From Noviherbaspirillum saxi (GTDB lineage Bacteria; Pseudomonadota; Gammaproteobacteria; Burkholderiales; Burkholderiaceae_D), in assembly GCF_003591035.1 (NCBI RefSeq), contig NZ_QYUO01000001.1, positions 3,285,628 to 3,349,627 of the forward strand: DNA of 64,000 nt. The letters are read 5' to 3'. Of this stretch, positions 23,657-33,973 are shown one piece after another. The notes under the pieces are model-generated. The model made no database searches, was not told the DNA's origin, and saw only the letters and a list, made by a program, of their open reading frames with translations. Within the stretch, counting starts at the first letter, position 1; each line of letters starts with the position of its first letter. Both the position numbers and the translations under genes were made by a program.

Positions 23657-26600
23657 ATGCAAGCCGATACAGCAGTGGCCACTGCTGGGCTGACAGACGC
23701 CGCACCTGCCGGCGCTTCTGCTCTCGCCCCCGTCAAACTCGACGACAAATACATACTTACATCAGGGAAGATTTTCCTATCCGGCATACAGGCGCTGGTG
23801 CGTTTGCCTTTGATGCAGCGGCAGCGCGACCTTGCCGCCGGGCTCCATACCGCCGGTTTCATTTCCGGCTATCGCGGCTCGCCCTTGGGCGGACTCGATG
23901 AAACCCTGTGGAAGACGCAAAAGATCCTTGATGAAAACCACATCAAGTTCGTTCCCGGCGTCAACGAAGACCTGGCTGCGACCGCAGTCTGGGGTACCCA
24001 GCAAGTCGATCTGATCGGGCCGGCCAAATACGATGGCGTGTTTGCCATGTGGTATGGCAAGGGACCCGGCGTCGACCGCTGCGGCGATGTGTTCAAACAC
24101 ATGAACCATGCCGGGACCGCCAAGCATGGCGGCATCCTGCTGGTGGCCGGCGACGATCACGGCGCTTACTCGTCGACGCTGCCGCACCAGTCCGACCATA
24201 TTTTTTCCGCCTGCATGATTCCGGTGCTGTATCCCTGCAATGTGCAGGAATACCTCGACCTCGGTTTGCATGCCTGGGCGATGTCGCGTTACTCCGGCTG
24301 CGCGGTCGGTTTCAAGGCGCTGGCCGATACCGTCGAATCGACCGCCTCGGTCGATGCCGATCCATTCCGGCTGCAGATCGCCTACCCGACCGACTTCATC
24401 ATGCCCGAAGGCGGCCTGAATGCAAGGCTGTCGACCGACACGCTGGGCGTGCAGGCACGCAAGCAGGAAGCGCTGATGCAGGATTACAAGATCTACGCGG
24501 CCCTGGCCTATGCGCGCGCCAACAAGCTCAACCACACCACCATCGACAGCCCGCAGGCGCGGCTGGGGATCATCGCATCAGGCAAATCCTATCTCGACGT
24601 GCTGGAAGCGATGGAAGAACTCGGCATCAATGAAAAGATGGCGGCGGAAATCGGCATCCGGCTGTTCAAGGTCGCAATGCCGTGGCCGCTGGAGCCGGAC
24701 AGCGTGCGCGAATTCGCGCAAGGCCTGGATGAAATTCTGGTGGTCGAGGAAAAGCGCCAGATCGTTGAATATCAGTTGAAAGAACAGTTGTACAACTGGC
24801 GCGACGATGTGCGTCCGCGCGTGATCGGCAAGTTCGATGAAAAGGGCGAATGGGTGCACCCACGCGGCGAATGGCTGCTGACCTCGAAAGCCGACTTTTC
24901 GGTGGCCCAGATTGCGCGCGTGATTTCAAGCCGCATCGCGCGTTTCCATACCAGCGATCTGATCAAGGCCCGCCTGGCCTTCCTCGAAGCGAAGGACCAG
25001 GTGCTGACCAAGGCCGTCAACACGCCACCGCGCCCCGCGTATTACTGCTCGGGCTGCCCGCACAATACCTCGACCAAGGTACCGGAAGGCAGCTTCGCGT
25101 TGGCCGGCATCGGCTGCCATGTGATGGCCACGGCGATCTACCCCGAATTCAACAAGACCACCACCCATATGGGCGGCGAAGGCGCGCCATGGATCGGCCA
25201 GTCGGCGTTTTCCAAGGTGCCGCATGTATTTGCCAACCTGGGCGACGGCACCTATTTCCATTCCGGCTACCTGGCGATCCGCGCGGCGGTCGCGGCCAAC
25301 GTCAACATCACTTACAAGATCCTGTACAACGATGCGGTTGCGATGACCGGCGGCCAGCCGGTCGACGGCATCACGTCGGTGCCGATGGTCGCCCAGCAGA
25401 TGGCAGCCGAAGGCGTGAAGCGGATTGCGCTGGTGACCGAAGACCTGACCCGGTACAGCGACCGCTCGGAGTTGCCGGCCATCGTCACGCTGCATGATCG
25501 CAAAGACCTCGATGCGGTACAGCGCGAATTGCGCGAGCATGCGGGCGTGTCGGTGCTGATCTATGACCAAACCTGCGCGGCAGAAAAGCGGCGCCGTCGC
25601 AAGAAAGGCGAATACCCCGACCCGAACAAACGGCTGTTCATCAACGATGCGGTATGCGAAGGCTGCGGCGATTGCGGCGTGCAATCGAACTGTACCTCGA
25701 TCCTGCCGCTGGAAACCGAATTCGGCCGCAAGCGCACGATCGACCAGTCGTCGTGCAACAAGGATTATTCCTGCGTCAAAGGCTTTTGCCCCAGCTTTGT
25801 CAGCGTCGAAGGCGGCACGCTGAAAAAATCGAAGACCGGCGCCGCGCAGCAGGATGATTTCGGCCCCTTGCCGGAACCGGCGCTGCCGGGCTGCGACGCG
25901 CCGTTCAACATCCTGTTGAATGGGATCGGCGGCACCGGCGTCATTACCATCGGCGCACTGATCGGCATGGCTGCGCATCTCGAAGGCAAGGGCGTCTCGG
26001 TGCTCGACATGACCGGCATGTCGCAAAAGAATGGTTCCGTCACTTCGCATATCCGCATCACACGCGTACCGGGCGCGATACGCGCGCAGCGCATTGCGAC
26101 CGGCGAAGCCGACCTGATCCTCGGCTGCGACATGCTGACTACAGGTTCGCAGGATGCGATCTCGAAAATGCGCGCCGGTCGCACGCGCGCGGTCGTCAAT
26201 ACGCACCAGCAGCCGACTGGGCATTTTGCAAAGAAGCCCGACTGGCAATTCCCGTTCGAGGACGTGCAGGCGCTGATCAATGAATCGGTCGCCAACCGCG
26301 CCGACTATATCGATGCGACCCGACTGGCAACCGCGCTGATGGGTGATGCAATCGCAACCAACTTGTTCATGCTCGGCTTCGCGTATCAGAAAGGCGCGTT
26401 ACCGGTGTCCGAAGCAGCGCTGCTGCGTGCGATCGAACTCAACGGCGTGGCGATCGACTCCAACAAGAAAAGCTTCCTGTGGGGCCGCCGCGCGGCGGTC
26501 GATCTGGCACGCGTCGAGGGCATTGCGGTGCCGGTCAAAACGGTCACGGTGCAACTGCCGCAAAGCCTCAACCACCTGGTCAAGCAGCGTGTCGCCTTCC

Positions 26601-27217
26601 TGACCGCTTATCAGGATGCAGCCTACGCAGCGCAATACGAGAAGCTGGTCAACAGCGTGCGCAACGCCGAAGCCCAATTCGGCAAGGGCGACAAGCTGTC
26701 GCGCGCCGTTGCGAAATCCTACTTCAAGCTGCTGGCTTACAAGGATGAATATGAAGTAGCCCGTCTCTACACCGATGGGCAGTTCGTCGACAAGCTGAAG
26801 CAACAGTTCGACGGCGACTTCACGCTCAAATTCCATCTTGCTCCGCCGCTGCTGGCCAAGAAGGATAGCAAGGGTCATCTGCTCAAGGCGCAATACGGGT
26901 CGTGGGTGTGGCAGGGCTTCCGTCTGCTTGCTAAGCTGAAGAAATTGCGCGGCACGCGGCTGGATGTATTTGGCTATACCGCGGAGCGCCGGATGGAACG
27001 GCAATTGATTGTCGAATACCACGACATGATTCTGTCGCTGCTCGATACCCTCAGCGCGGACAAGCTGGCACTGGCGGCCGATATCGCAGCCCTGCCAGAA
27101 AAAGTGCGCGGATTCGGCCATGTGAAGGAAGCGGCCGTTGCGCAGTATCAGGCCGAACGAAAGGCCATGCTGCACAAGTATGCGGCGCACCAGCCGGGAT
27201 TGCCGCACGCGGCATGA
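23657..27217 (+). CDS. fused indolepyruvate:ferredoxin oxidoreductase (alpha-beta fusion)
   Basis: An 1186-residue fusion of the IorA and IorB activities, which oxidatively decarboxylate indole-3-pyruvate and other aryl 2-oxo acids to acyl-CoA with ferredoxin as acceptor. In order: pyrimidine-binding domain (YRGSPLGGLDETLWK), thiamine-diphosphate domain (GDGTYFHSGYLAIRAAVAAN, YNDAVAMTGGQPVDG), cysteine cluster CEGCGDCGVQSNC with a second CNKDYSCVKGFCPSF, then the gamma/beta-like domain (NGIGGTGVITIGALIGMAAH). The ATG at 23657 follows GGAGACGAATGTA; a TTG 15 bases upstream is weaker. The role is phenylalanine, tyrosine or tryptophan degradation. Confidence 0.92.
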   Translation: MQADTAVATAGLTDAAPAGASALAPVKLDDKYILTSGKIFLSGIQALVRLPLMQRQRDLAAGLHTAGFISGYRGSPLGGLDETLWKTQKILDENHIKFVPGVNEDLAATAVWGTQQVDLIGPAKYDGVFAMWYGKGPGVDRCGDVFKHMNHAGTAKHGGILLVAGDDHGAYSSTLPHQSDHIFSACMIPVLYPCNVQEYLDLGLHAWAMSRYSGCAVGFKALADTVESTASVDADPFRLQIAYPTDFIMPEGGLNARLSTDTLGVQARKQEALMQDYKIYAALAYARANKLNHTTIDSPQARLGIIASGKSYLDVLEAMEELGINEKMAAEIGIRLFKVAMPWPLEPDSVREFAQGLDEILVVEEKRQIVEYQLKEQLYNWRDDVRPRVIGKFDEKGEWVHPRGEWLLTSKADFSVAQIARVISSRIARFHTSDLIKARLAFLEAKDQVLTKAVNTPPRPAYYCSGCPHNTSTKVPEGSFALAGIGCHVMATAIYPEFNKTTTHMGGEGAPWIGQSAFSKVPHVFANLGDGTYFHSGYLAIRAAVAANVNITYKILYNDAVAMTGGQPVDGITSVPMVAQQMAAEGVKRIALVTEDLTRYSDRSELPAIVTLHDRKDLDAVQRELREHAGVSVLIYDQTCAAEKRRRRKKGEYPDPNKRLFINDAVCEGCGDCGVQSNCTSILPLETEFGRKRTIDQSSCNKDYSCVKGFCPSFVSVEGGTLKKSKTGAAQQDDFGPLPEPALPGCDAPFNILLNGIGGTGVITIGALIGMAAHLEGKGVSVLDMTGMSQKNGSVTSHIRITRVPGAIRAQRIATGEADLILGCDMLTTGSQDAISKMRAGRTRAVVNTHQQPTGHFAKKPDWQFPFEDVQALINESVANRADYIDATRLATALMGDAIATNLFMLGFAYQKGALPVSEAALLRAIELNGVAIDSNKKSFLWGRRAAVDLARVEGIAVPVKTVTVQLPQSLNHLVKQRVAFLTAYQDAAYAAQYEKLVNSVRNAEAQFGKGDKLSRAVAKSYFKLLAYKDEYEVARLYTDGQFVDKLKQQFDGDFTLKFHLAPPLLAKKDSKGHLLKAQYGSWVWQGFRLLAKLKKLRGTRLDVFGYTAERRMERQLIVEYHDMILSLLDTLSADKLALAADIAALPEKVRGFGHVKEAAVAQYQAERKAMLHKYAAHQPGLPHAA

Positions 27218-27223
27218 TCGATG

Positions 27224-27255
27224 AAAACGGCGGGCGTCACATGCCCGCCGTTTTT
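27224..27255. terminator. bidirectional rho-independent terminator
   Basis: A 12-bp stem (AAAACGGCGGGC / GCCCGCCGTTTT) with a 7-base loop has T-rich flanks on both strands. It sits between the oxidoreductase stop (27217) and the convergent Crp/Fnr gene end (27281) and can serve both. Confidence 0.88.
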
Positions 27256-27280
27256 ATTTGCGCTTATACCTGAATCGCGC

Positions 27281-28000
27281 TTATCCCTGAAAAGTACGCA
27301 AGCCGTCGAGGTCCAATACGACGATGGCACCATACTCGGCACGCACCAGCCCGGCCTGCTCCAGCACGCGGATCGCACCATTGACCCGCTGACGCGATGC
27401 ACCGCACAGGTAACCAATCTCTTCCTGGGAAATTTTCAGCTGCGGGCTGATGCCGGGATTGAGGTGCGGATTGAACAGTGCTGCCAGACAGCGCGCAAGC
27501 CGCGCATTGGTATCAAGCATGCGGTCATACTCGACCAGCGAGATGAACATGCTGAGCCGCTCGTTCAACAGCGTCATCACAAAACGGTTGAAGCCGATGC
27601 TGCTGTCGAGCAGCGACTGAAAGGTAGCACGCGGCATTTCCGCCAGGCGGGTATCGCGCAATGCCACCACATCGTATTGCCTTGGCCCGGTCTTGAGCAG
27701 CGAACCTTCGCCGAACCAGGCGCCGCCCAGCACGCCGGTAAAGGTGATGGCCTTGCCTTCCGGCGAGACACTGCTCATTTTCAGCAAGCCGTCGATGGTG
27801 CCGATCCAGTGGTTCACCGGCTCGCCCTTGCGGCACACATAGCCGCCGGCCGGCACGAAGCGTTCGACCACGTCATGCTCGACTTGCGCCATTTGTTCGG
27901 CGGTCAGCGATTGCGCCCATGCAGCCTGACGAATCATGGTGATCAGGGAAACCGGGGGCGAAGTCATCGTTTGTGTAGTGGAAGCCATGCGGTCGATCAT
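27281..28000 (-). CDS. Crp/Fnr-family transcriptional regulator
   Basis: A cAMP-receptor-like regulator of about 239 residues. The beta-roll has VPAGGYVCRKGEPVNHWIGT and GAWFGEGSLLKTG; the winged helix has KISQEEIGYLCGASRQRVNG. It lacks the Fnr cysteine pattern. I chose the ATG at 28000 (28048 and 27988 are in-frame alternatives), since no strong ribosome-binding site decides it. It is transcribed divergently from rarD and convergently with the oxidoreductase; the effector is unknown. Confidence 0.85.
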   Translation of the reverse strand: MIDRMASTTQTMTSPPVSLITMIRQAAWAQSLTAEQMAQVEHDVVERFVPAGGYVCRKGEPVNHWIGTIDGLLKMSSVSPEGKAITFTGVLGGAWFGEGSLLKTGPRQYDVVALRDTRLAEMPRATFQSLLDSSIGFNRFVMTLLNERLSMFISLVEYDRMLDTNARLARCLAALFNPHLNPGISPQLKISQEEIGYLCGASRQRVNGAIRVLEQAGLVRAEYGAIVVLDLDGLRTFQG

Positions 28001-28179
28001 ATAACGGTGGTGCTGCGCGTGCCAAGCGCGATCAGGAAAGCTGATCATATCGGCAATTGTCCATTCTTGCGCATGACTCGGGGCAGGCAACGCGGCCTCC
28101 GGCGATTGCTGACATAATGAGCAACGCTGCACCGTTGCGCCTGCCGCGCGACACGTCCTCTCCCTTCAACCATATCACC

Positions 28180-29064
28180 ATGAATCCTGGAATACTATAC
28201 GCCGCCACGGCCTATGCGTTGTGGGGCATTTTCCCGCTGTACTTCAAGGCTTTGCAGGAAGTGCCTGCTTTCGACATTCTTTTGCACCGGATGATGTGGT
28301 CGCTCGTCTTTGTCGTCGTGGTGCTGGGCTGGCGCCGGCAATGGGCGTGGCTGGGCGAGGTCATGCGGCGTCCCAAGGTGCTGGCCGGTTTTGCCGCCAG
28401 CGCCGTGCTCTTGTCGAGCAACTGGTTCATTTATATCTGGGCGGTCAACAATGGCAACGTGGTGGAAGCCAGCCTCGGCTATTTCATCAATCCGCTGTTC
28501 AATGTGCTGCTCGGCTCGCTATTCCTGCGCGAACGGTTGCGTCCGATGCAATGGACCGCGGTGGCGCTGGCGGCCTGCGGCGTCGCCTGGCTGACCTGGC
28601 ATGGCGGACAACTCCCCTGGATCGCGCTGATGCTGGCGGCGACATTTGCCCTGTATGGTTTGCTGCGCAAGACGGCGTCGCTCGGCGCGCTGGAAGGCTT
28701 GACGCTGGAAACGCTGCTGCTGTTCCCGTTGGCATTCGGCTGCCTACTCTTTCTCGCCGCCCGGGGCCAGAACAGTTTTGCAGCGGCATCGACCGCTACC
28801 CAATGGCTATTGGCCGCCGCCGGACCGATCACCGCGATCCCGTTGCTGCTGTTTGCAGCCGGTGCGCGCCGCATACCGCTGTCGTTGCTGGGCCTGCTGC
28901 AATATATCGGTCCGACCATCCAGTTGCTGCTCGGCGTGTGGCTGTACCACGAACCGTTCAGCGGCGTACGGCTGGCCGGCTTTGCCTTGATCTGGGGCGC
29001 GCTCGCGGTGTATTCGCTGGAAGGCTTGTGGCAGGCATGGGGCCGCAGACCGACCAATGCCTGA
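28180..29064 (+). CDS. rarD: RarD-family EamA transporter
   Basis: A 294-residue inner-membrane protein starting MNPGILYAATAYALWGIFPL, about ten membrane helices in two EamA repeats, with NPLFNVLLGSLFLRERLRPM and LLGLLQYIGPTIQLLLGVWL, the most conserved RarD segments. Length matches E. coli RarD (296). The family was named from chloramphenicol sensitivity; the natural substrate remains unknown. I took the ATG at 28180 because it gives the family's start; an ATG at 28117 would add 21 residues. It is divergent from the Crp/Fnr gene. Confidence 0.9.
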   Translation: MNPGILYAATAYALWGIFPLYFKALQEVPAFDILLHRMMWSLVFVVVVLGWRRQWAWLGEVMRRPKVLAGFAASAVLLSSNWFIYIWAVNNGNVVEASLGYFINPLFNVLLGSLFLRERLRPMQWTAVALAACGVAWLTWHGGQLPWIALMLAATFALYGLLRKTASLGALEGLTLETLLLFPLAFGCLLFLAARGQNSFAAASTATQWLLAAAGPITAIPLLLFAAGARRIPLSLLGLLQYIGPTIQLLLGVWLYHEPFSGVRLAGFALIWGALAVYSLEGLWQAWGRRPTNA

Positions 29065-29090
29065 GACAGGCCGTTGCCATTGAAGCGTGT

Positions 29091-30995
29091 TCAGATCGTG
29101 ATCTGCGTGCCCAGTTCGATCACCCGATTCGGCGGCACCTGATAATAGTCGGCGGCGCCACGCGCATTGCGTGACATGCCGACGAATAAATGTTCGCGCC
29201 ATGGCGCCATGCCACGGCCGGGACCATGGATTACGGTCTGGCGGGCGATGAAGTACGAGGTTTCCAGCGTTTCGAATGTCAAGTTGAATGCTTCGGCGGC
29301 TTCCAGTGCGAGCGGAATATTCGGCTCATCCTTGAAGCCATAATGCACATTGAGCTGATAGCATTCCTGTCCCAGCGCATGCACGCGTACCCGCTCCGAG
29401 TCGGGCACCCAGGGCACTTCATGGATGATCACGGTCAGGAAAATCACCCGTTCATGCAAAACCTTGTTGTGCGCAAGATTGTGCAGCATCGCATGCGGCA
29501 CACCATCGGTTTCGCCGCGCAGGTAAATCGCCGTTCCCGGCACGCGCAACGGCGGCGCGACGAACAGCGACTCCAGGAAAGCTTCCAGCGGTATCGCATG
29601 CTTTTGCAAATTGTCGAATATCAGTTCGCGCCCATGCTTCCAGGTCAGCATCACGGTAAACAGCACCACGCCCAGCAACAGCGGGAACCAGCCGCCATGC
29701 AGAATCTTGAGCACATTCGAGGAAAACAGCGATACGTCGATCACCAGGAAAAAGCCCGTCGCGAAAAAGCACAACGGTAGGTTGTAATGCCAGCGATAGC
29801 GGATCACGAAGAAAGTCAGTACGGTGGTGACCAGCATGGTCGCCGTCACCGCGATGCCATAAGCCGCCGCAAGGTTGGTCGAAGAACCGAAGCCGATGAC
29901 TGCAAGCAGCACAACCGCAAGCTGCAGCCAGTTCACCATCGGCAAATAGATCTGTCCCATTTCGGAGGCCGACGTATGCTCGACCCGCATGCGCGGCAGG
30001 AAGCCGAGTGCGATCGCCTGCTTGGTCATGGAAAACGTGCCCGAGATCGTCGCTTGCGATGCAATGACCGTCGCCACGGTCGACAGCGCCACCAGCGGAT
30101 AAATGCTCCAGGGACCGAGTTGCTGGAAGAAGGGATTGTCGACCGCTTCGGGATGCGCAATCAGCAGCGCACCCTGGCCAAAATAATTGAGTGCCAGCCC
30201 GGGAAAGGCGACCAGGAACCAGGCCATGCGAATCGGTTTCGATCCGAAGTGCCCCATGTCGGCGTACAGCGCTTCGGCTCCGGTAAACGCCAGCACGACT
30301 GCGCCCAGCGCAATGAATGCCACCAATCCGTTCTGGCGCATGAAATCAAGCGCATGCAAGGGGTTCAACGCGGCAAGCACTGCCGGTTCGGCGATGATAT
30401 TGATGATGCCCATGACCGCCAGCGCGGCGAACCAGACCACCATGACAGGACCGAACCATTTGCCGATACCGGCGGTTCCGCGCGCCTGCAACGCATACAG
30501 CCCCACCAGCACGATCACCGTAAGCGGCACGACGAAAGGCTGCAGCCCGGGTGCGGCGACTTGCAAGCCCTCGATTGCCGACAATACCGAAATCGCCGGC
30601 GTGATCACACTGTCGCCATAGAACAGTGTGGCACCGAACAAGCCCATCACCATCAATGGAAAATAAAAAGGCCCGGTCTTGCTGACCGAGGACAGCGCCA
30701 GCGCCATCAAGGCCATGATGCCGCCCTCTCCGCGGTTATTGGCGCGCAGCACCAGCGTCACGTATTTGAGCGAAACAATGATCGTCAATCCCCAGAAGAT
30801 CAGGGAAACGATGCCGAGCACATTATCGAAAGTCAGCGGCAGACCATGCGCTTTCGAAAAGACTTCCTTCATTGTGTAGAGGGGACTGGTACCGATATCG
30901 CCGTAGACGATACCGACGGCAGCAAGGGTCAGGGATGCAAGACCGGATTTCTGATGGGATTCAGCCACGTGGTTTGAAATATTGTTATGGTGCAA
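29091..30995 (-). CDS. kup: Kup-family potassium transporter
   Basis: A 634-residue low-affinity K+ uptake protein with about twelve membrane helices and the family signature LAAVGIVYGDIGTSPLYTMK, then ITPAISVLSAIEGL and a cytoplasmic C-terminal third. It likely imports K+ with H+. E. coli Kup is 622 residues. The start is uncertain: no ATG is available upstream of the first helix, so a TTG at 30995 or a GTG at 30968 is used, and neither has a clear ribosome-binding site. It is divergent from ettA with a 243-bp spacer. Confidence 0.92.
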   Translation of the reverse strand: MHHNNISNHVAESHQKSGLASLTLAAVGIVYGDIGTSPLYTMKEVFSKAHGLPLTFDNVLGIVSLIFWGLTIIVSLKYVTLVLRANNRGEGGIMALMALALSSVSKTGPFYFPLMVMGLFGATLFYGDSVITPAISVLSAIEGLQVAAPGLQPFVVPLTVIVLVGLYALQARGTAGIGKWFGPVMVVWFAALAVMGIINIIAEPAVLAALNPLHALDFMRQNGLVAFIALGAVVLAFTGAEALYADMGHFGSKPIRMAWFLVAFPGLALNYFGQGALLIAHPEAVDNPFFQQLGPWSIYPLVALSTVATVIASQATISGTFSMTKQAIALGFLPRMRVEHTSASEMGQIYLPMVNWLQLAVVLLAVIGFGSSTNLAAAYGIAVTATMLVTTVLTFFVIRYRWHYNLPLCFFATGFFLVIDVSLFSSNVLKILHGGWFPLLLGVVLFTVMLTWKHGRELIFDNLQKHAIPLEAFLESLFVAPPLRVPGTAIYLRGETDGVPHAMLHNLAHNKVLHERVIFLTVIIHEVPWVPDSERVRVHALGQECYQLNVHYGFKDEPNIPLALEAAEAFNLTFETLETSYFIARQTVIHGPGRGMAPWREHLFVGMSRNARGAADYYQVPPNRVIELGTQITI

Positions 30996-31238
30996 CGCAC
31001 AATAAGCGGCACGTCAAAAAATGACAAGCGGTTTTTCAGGATGGCGGCGATGAACAAAGGCAGCGTTGAGCATGCTCAATTGCATTGCTGCATTGCCAAT
31101 GGGATTTCGCAACGGTGCCGACAGTGCGCCCGCAATGGCCACCTTGATCGCATTGATGTGTCTGTTTCATGCCTGCCGTGGGCATCATCGGTTATGCTTG
31201 CGGTCTTCCCTTTTTTCGCATGACTCCCTGATATTTCT

Positions 31239-32906
31239 ATGGCTCAATACGTCTACACCATGAACCGGGTGGGCAAGATCGTCCCGCCCAAGCGCCAGAT
31301 CCTCAAAGATATTTCGCTCTCCTTTTTTCCGGGAGCCAAGATCGGCGTGCTCGGCCTGAATGGCTCGGGCAAGTCGACGCTGCTGAAAATCATGGCGGGT
31401 ATTGACAAGGATATCGAAGGCGAAGCGATACCGATGCCAAACCTGAACATCGGCTACCTGCCGCAAGAGCCGCAGCTCGATCCCGAGCAAACCGTGCGTC
31501 AGGCGGTTGAGTCGGCGCTGGGCGAAGTCTTTGAAGCACAGGCCAAGCTGGATGCGGTGTATGCCGCCTATGCGGAACCGGATGCGGACTTCGATGCGCT
31601 CGCCGCCGAACAGGCGCGGCTGGAAGCGATCATCGCCGCCAGCGACGGCAACAACGTCAATCTGCAGCTCGAAATGGCAGCCGATGCGCTGCGCCTGCCG
31701 CCGTGGGACGCGAAGATCGGCGTCTTGTCCGGCGGCGAAAAGCGCCGCGTCGCGCTATGCCGGCTACTGCTGTCCAAGCCAGACATGCTATTGCTGGACG
31801 AGCCAACCAACCACCTGGATGCGGAATCGGTCGACTGGCTGGAGCAATTTCTGCAGCGCTTCCCCGGCACCGTGGTCGGCATCACCCACGACCGCTACTT
31901 CCTCGACAATGCCGCGGAATGGATCCTCGAACTCGACCGCGGCCATGGCATTCCCTGGAAAGGCAACTACAGTACTTGGCTGGAACAAAAAGGAGCCCGC
32001 CTGAAGCAGGAAGAAGCGACCGAATCGGCACGTCAGAAAACCATCGCCAAGGAACTGGAATGGGTGCGGCAAAATCCGAAAGGCCGCCAAGCCAAGAGCA
32101 AGGCGCGTCTGGCCCGCTTCAATGAATTGTCGGAACACGAATACCAGAAACGCAACGAAACCCAGGAAATCTTCATTCCAGTCGCCGAGCGGCTGGGCAA
32201 TGAAGTGATCGAGTTCAAGAATGTCAGCAAGGCTTTCGGCGACCGCCTGCTGATCGACAACCTGAGCTTCAAGATTCCGGCTGGCGCGATTGTCGGTATC
32301 ATCGGTCCGAACGGCGCCGGTAAATCGACACTGTTCAAGATGATCGCCGGCAAGGAACAGCCGGATAGCGGCGACCTGGTGATCGGACCGACAGTCCGCC
32401 TGTCACTGGTCGACCAGTCGCGCGAACAGCTGGAAAACAAGAAAACCGTATTCGAAGACGTCTCGAACGGTGCCGACCTGTTGACCGTGGGCCGCTTCGA
32501 AATGCCGTCGCGCGCCTATCTGGGCCGCTTCAACTTCAAGGGTGCGGATCAGCAAAAGATCGTCGGCAACCTGTCCGGCGGCGAACGCGGCCGCCTGCAT
32601 CTGGCCAAGACCCTGCTGATGGGTGGTAACGTGCTGCTGCTGGACGAACCGTCCAATGACCTCGACGTCGAAACCCTGCGCGCACTCGAAGATGCGCTGC
32701 TCGAATTTGCCGGCAGCGTGATGGTGATCTCGCACGACCGCTGGTTCCTCGACCGGATCGCTACCCACATCCTTTCGTTCGAAGGCGATTCGCAAGTGGT
32801 GTTCTTTGACGGCAATTACCAGGAATACGAAGCGGACAAGCGCAAGCGCCTGGGCGAAGAAGGCGCAAAACCGAAGCGCGTACGCTACAAGCCGGTCACG
32901 CGGTAA
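31239..32906 (+). CDS. ettA: energy-dependent translational throttle protein EttA
   Basis: This 555-residue ABC-F protein has exactly the length of E. coli EttA. The first nucleotide-binding domain has GLNGSGKST and LSGGEKRRVALCRLL; the second has GPNGAGKST and LSGGERGRLHLAK. Between them lies the linker that contacts the tRNA in the ribosomal E site. It has no membrane domain. The role is to gate the first peptide bond in response to the ATP/ADP ratio. The ATG at 31239 gives the usual MAQYVYTMNRVGKIVPPKRQ start. It is monocistronic, ending at the terminator at 32968. Confidence 0.95.
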   Translation: MAQYVYTMNRVGKIVPPKRQILKDISLSFFPGAKIGVLGLNGSGKSTLLKIMAGIDKDIEGEAIPMPNLNIGYLPQEPQLDPEQTVRQAVESALGEVFEAQAKLDAVYAAYAEPDADFDALAAEQARLEAIIAASDGNNVNLQLEMAADALRLPPWDAKIGVLSGGEKRRVALCRLLLSKPDMLLLDEPTNHLDAESVDWLEQFLQRFPGTVVGITHDRYFLDNAAEWILELDRGHGIPWKGNYSTWLEQKGARLKQEEATESARQKTIAKELEWVRQNPKGRQAKSKARLARFNELSEHEYQKRNETQEIFIPVAERLGNEVIEFKNVSKAFGDRLLIDNLSFKIPAGAIVGIIGPNGAGKSTLFKMIAGKEQPDSGDLVIGPTVRLSLVDQSREQLENKKTVFEDVSNGADLLTVGRFEMPSRAYLGRFNFKGADQQKIVGNLSGGERGRLHLAKTLLMGGNVLLLDEPSNDLDVETLRALEDALLEFAGSVMVISHDRWFLDRIATHILSFEGDSQVVFFDGNYQEYEADKRKRLGEEGAKPKRVRYKPVTR

Positions 32907-32967
32907 GACGATGTGGGGTTGCAGTGAACGCTGGCTCGCCGCGGCCCTGTCATAAAAAATGCCTTGT

Positions 32968-32995
32968 AAATGCCTCGTTCAACGAGGCATTTTTT
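32968..32995. terminator. rho-independent terminator after ettA
   Basis: A 10-bp stem (AAATGCCTCG / CGAGGCATTT) with a 5-base loop is followed by a T-run on the plus strand, and preceded by an A-run so it can also stop the convergent DUF4198 transcript. Confidence 0.88.
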
Positions 32996-33042
32996 CGAGT
33001 ACAAACTCCTACCTTTACAAACTTGATGATGCTTGAGCCGGC

Positions 33043-33870
33043 TCAACGGCCGGCCTTCCGCCCTGCCAATTCGAACGTCAAGTTGCCCCAGAAACTGTCC
33101 CAGTCGATATCCGGCGTATCGGTCACCGGCACCATGTGCACCACGCTGATCATCCAGGCGCCGGCATAAGGCAAACCGAAACTGACCTTGCCGTCCGCGC
33201 CGGTGCGCGCACGAATCATCAGCGTCTGTCCATTGCGCTGATGCCATGCCTTGACCAGCGCATTGGGGAGCGGCTTGCTGTCAAAGAATAGCGTCAAGCC
33301 TAGTGTATCGCCGGCGGCTTTCGCGAGCGGATCGGAAGTCGGGACGATTTCCAGCCGCTGTCCGGTCAGCGCAGCAAAGCTGCCATCGGACTTGCCGCCG
33401 ACCCGCAACAGCGTCTTCACATGACGGCGGTACCGTTCCCGCCCCGGAGCAGTCGCGTTGCCGGCACTCTCGCGCTGGGCGATGATGGCGTCCAGACCTT
33501 CTTCATGCAGGTAAGCATGGAACTTGTCGGCGGATAGCGTGATTTCGTTCGGATTGCCGTCGAACGCAAGCATATAGGTGCCGGAATTGGGAAACACCAT
33601 TTGCAGTTCCGGCAACGGAGTTTCGGGCGGCAACTGAGTAACCAGGTCACGTGGCTTGCCCTTCGAATACAGCAGCAAGGCAGCGCTCTGCGTCGCGGCA
33701 AATGGAATCAGGTCGCCGCTGAAATATTCGCCGACATGCAAGGTCATTGCAACCGGTGCACCGACTGCCGGCGAAAAAGGCTTTGCCATCATCCAGAATT
33801 CGTGCGCGGCTGCCGGCAATGAGGCCAGCACCGCAAAGGCAGCGCACATGGCGCGCAGACTATTGTTCAT
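33043..33870 (-). CDS. DUF4198 domain-containing periplasmic protein
   Basis: A 275-residue secreted protein with a signal peptide (MNNSLRAMCAAFAVLASLPA, then AAAHEFW) and the DUF4198 opening HEFWMMAKPFSPAVGAPVAM. Members of this family occur near metal, especially nickel, uptake genes or TonB systems, and their first residue after cleavage is usually a metal-binding His, as here (HEFW). A DUF2271/CbiM-type partner is not present. The ATG at 33870 replaces a longer frame to 33933. Its function is otherwise unknown. Confidence 0.75.
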   Translation of the reverse strand: MNNSLRAMCAAFAVLASLPAAAHEFWMMAKPFSPAVGAPVAMTLHVGEYFSGDLIPFAATQSAALLLYSKGKPRDLVTQLPPETPLPELQMVFPNSGTYMLAFDGNPNEITLSADKFHAYLHEEGLDAIIAQRESAGNATAPGRERYRRHVKTLLRVGGKSDGSFAALTGQRLEIVPTSDPLAKAAGDTLGLTLFFDSKPLPNALVKAWHQRNGQTLMIRARTGADGKVSFGLPYAGAWMISVVHMVPVTDTPDIDWDSFWGNLTFELAGRKAGR

Positions 33871-33973
33871 CTTCACTGTATAGGTAGTCGGTACGATAGC
33901 GGCTGATCCATGATGGACGATACCATCATGCAATTCTACGCAAGCCGGCGTCGCACAGATTCAAATCGGCAGG

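Noticed and set aside
29787..30977. A plus-strand frame of about 396 codons opposite kup
   Set aside because: The opposite strand encodes the well-conserved Kup transporter; the frame has no domain and is Arg/His/Asp-rich as shadows usually are.
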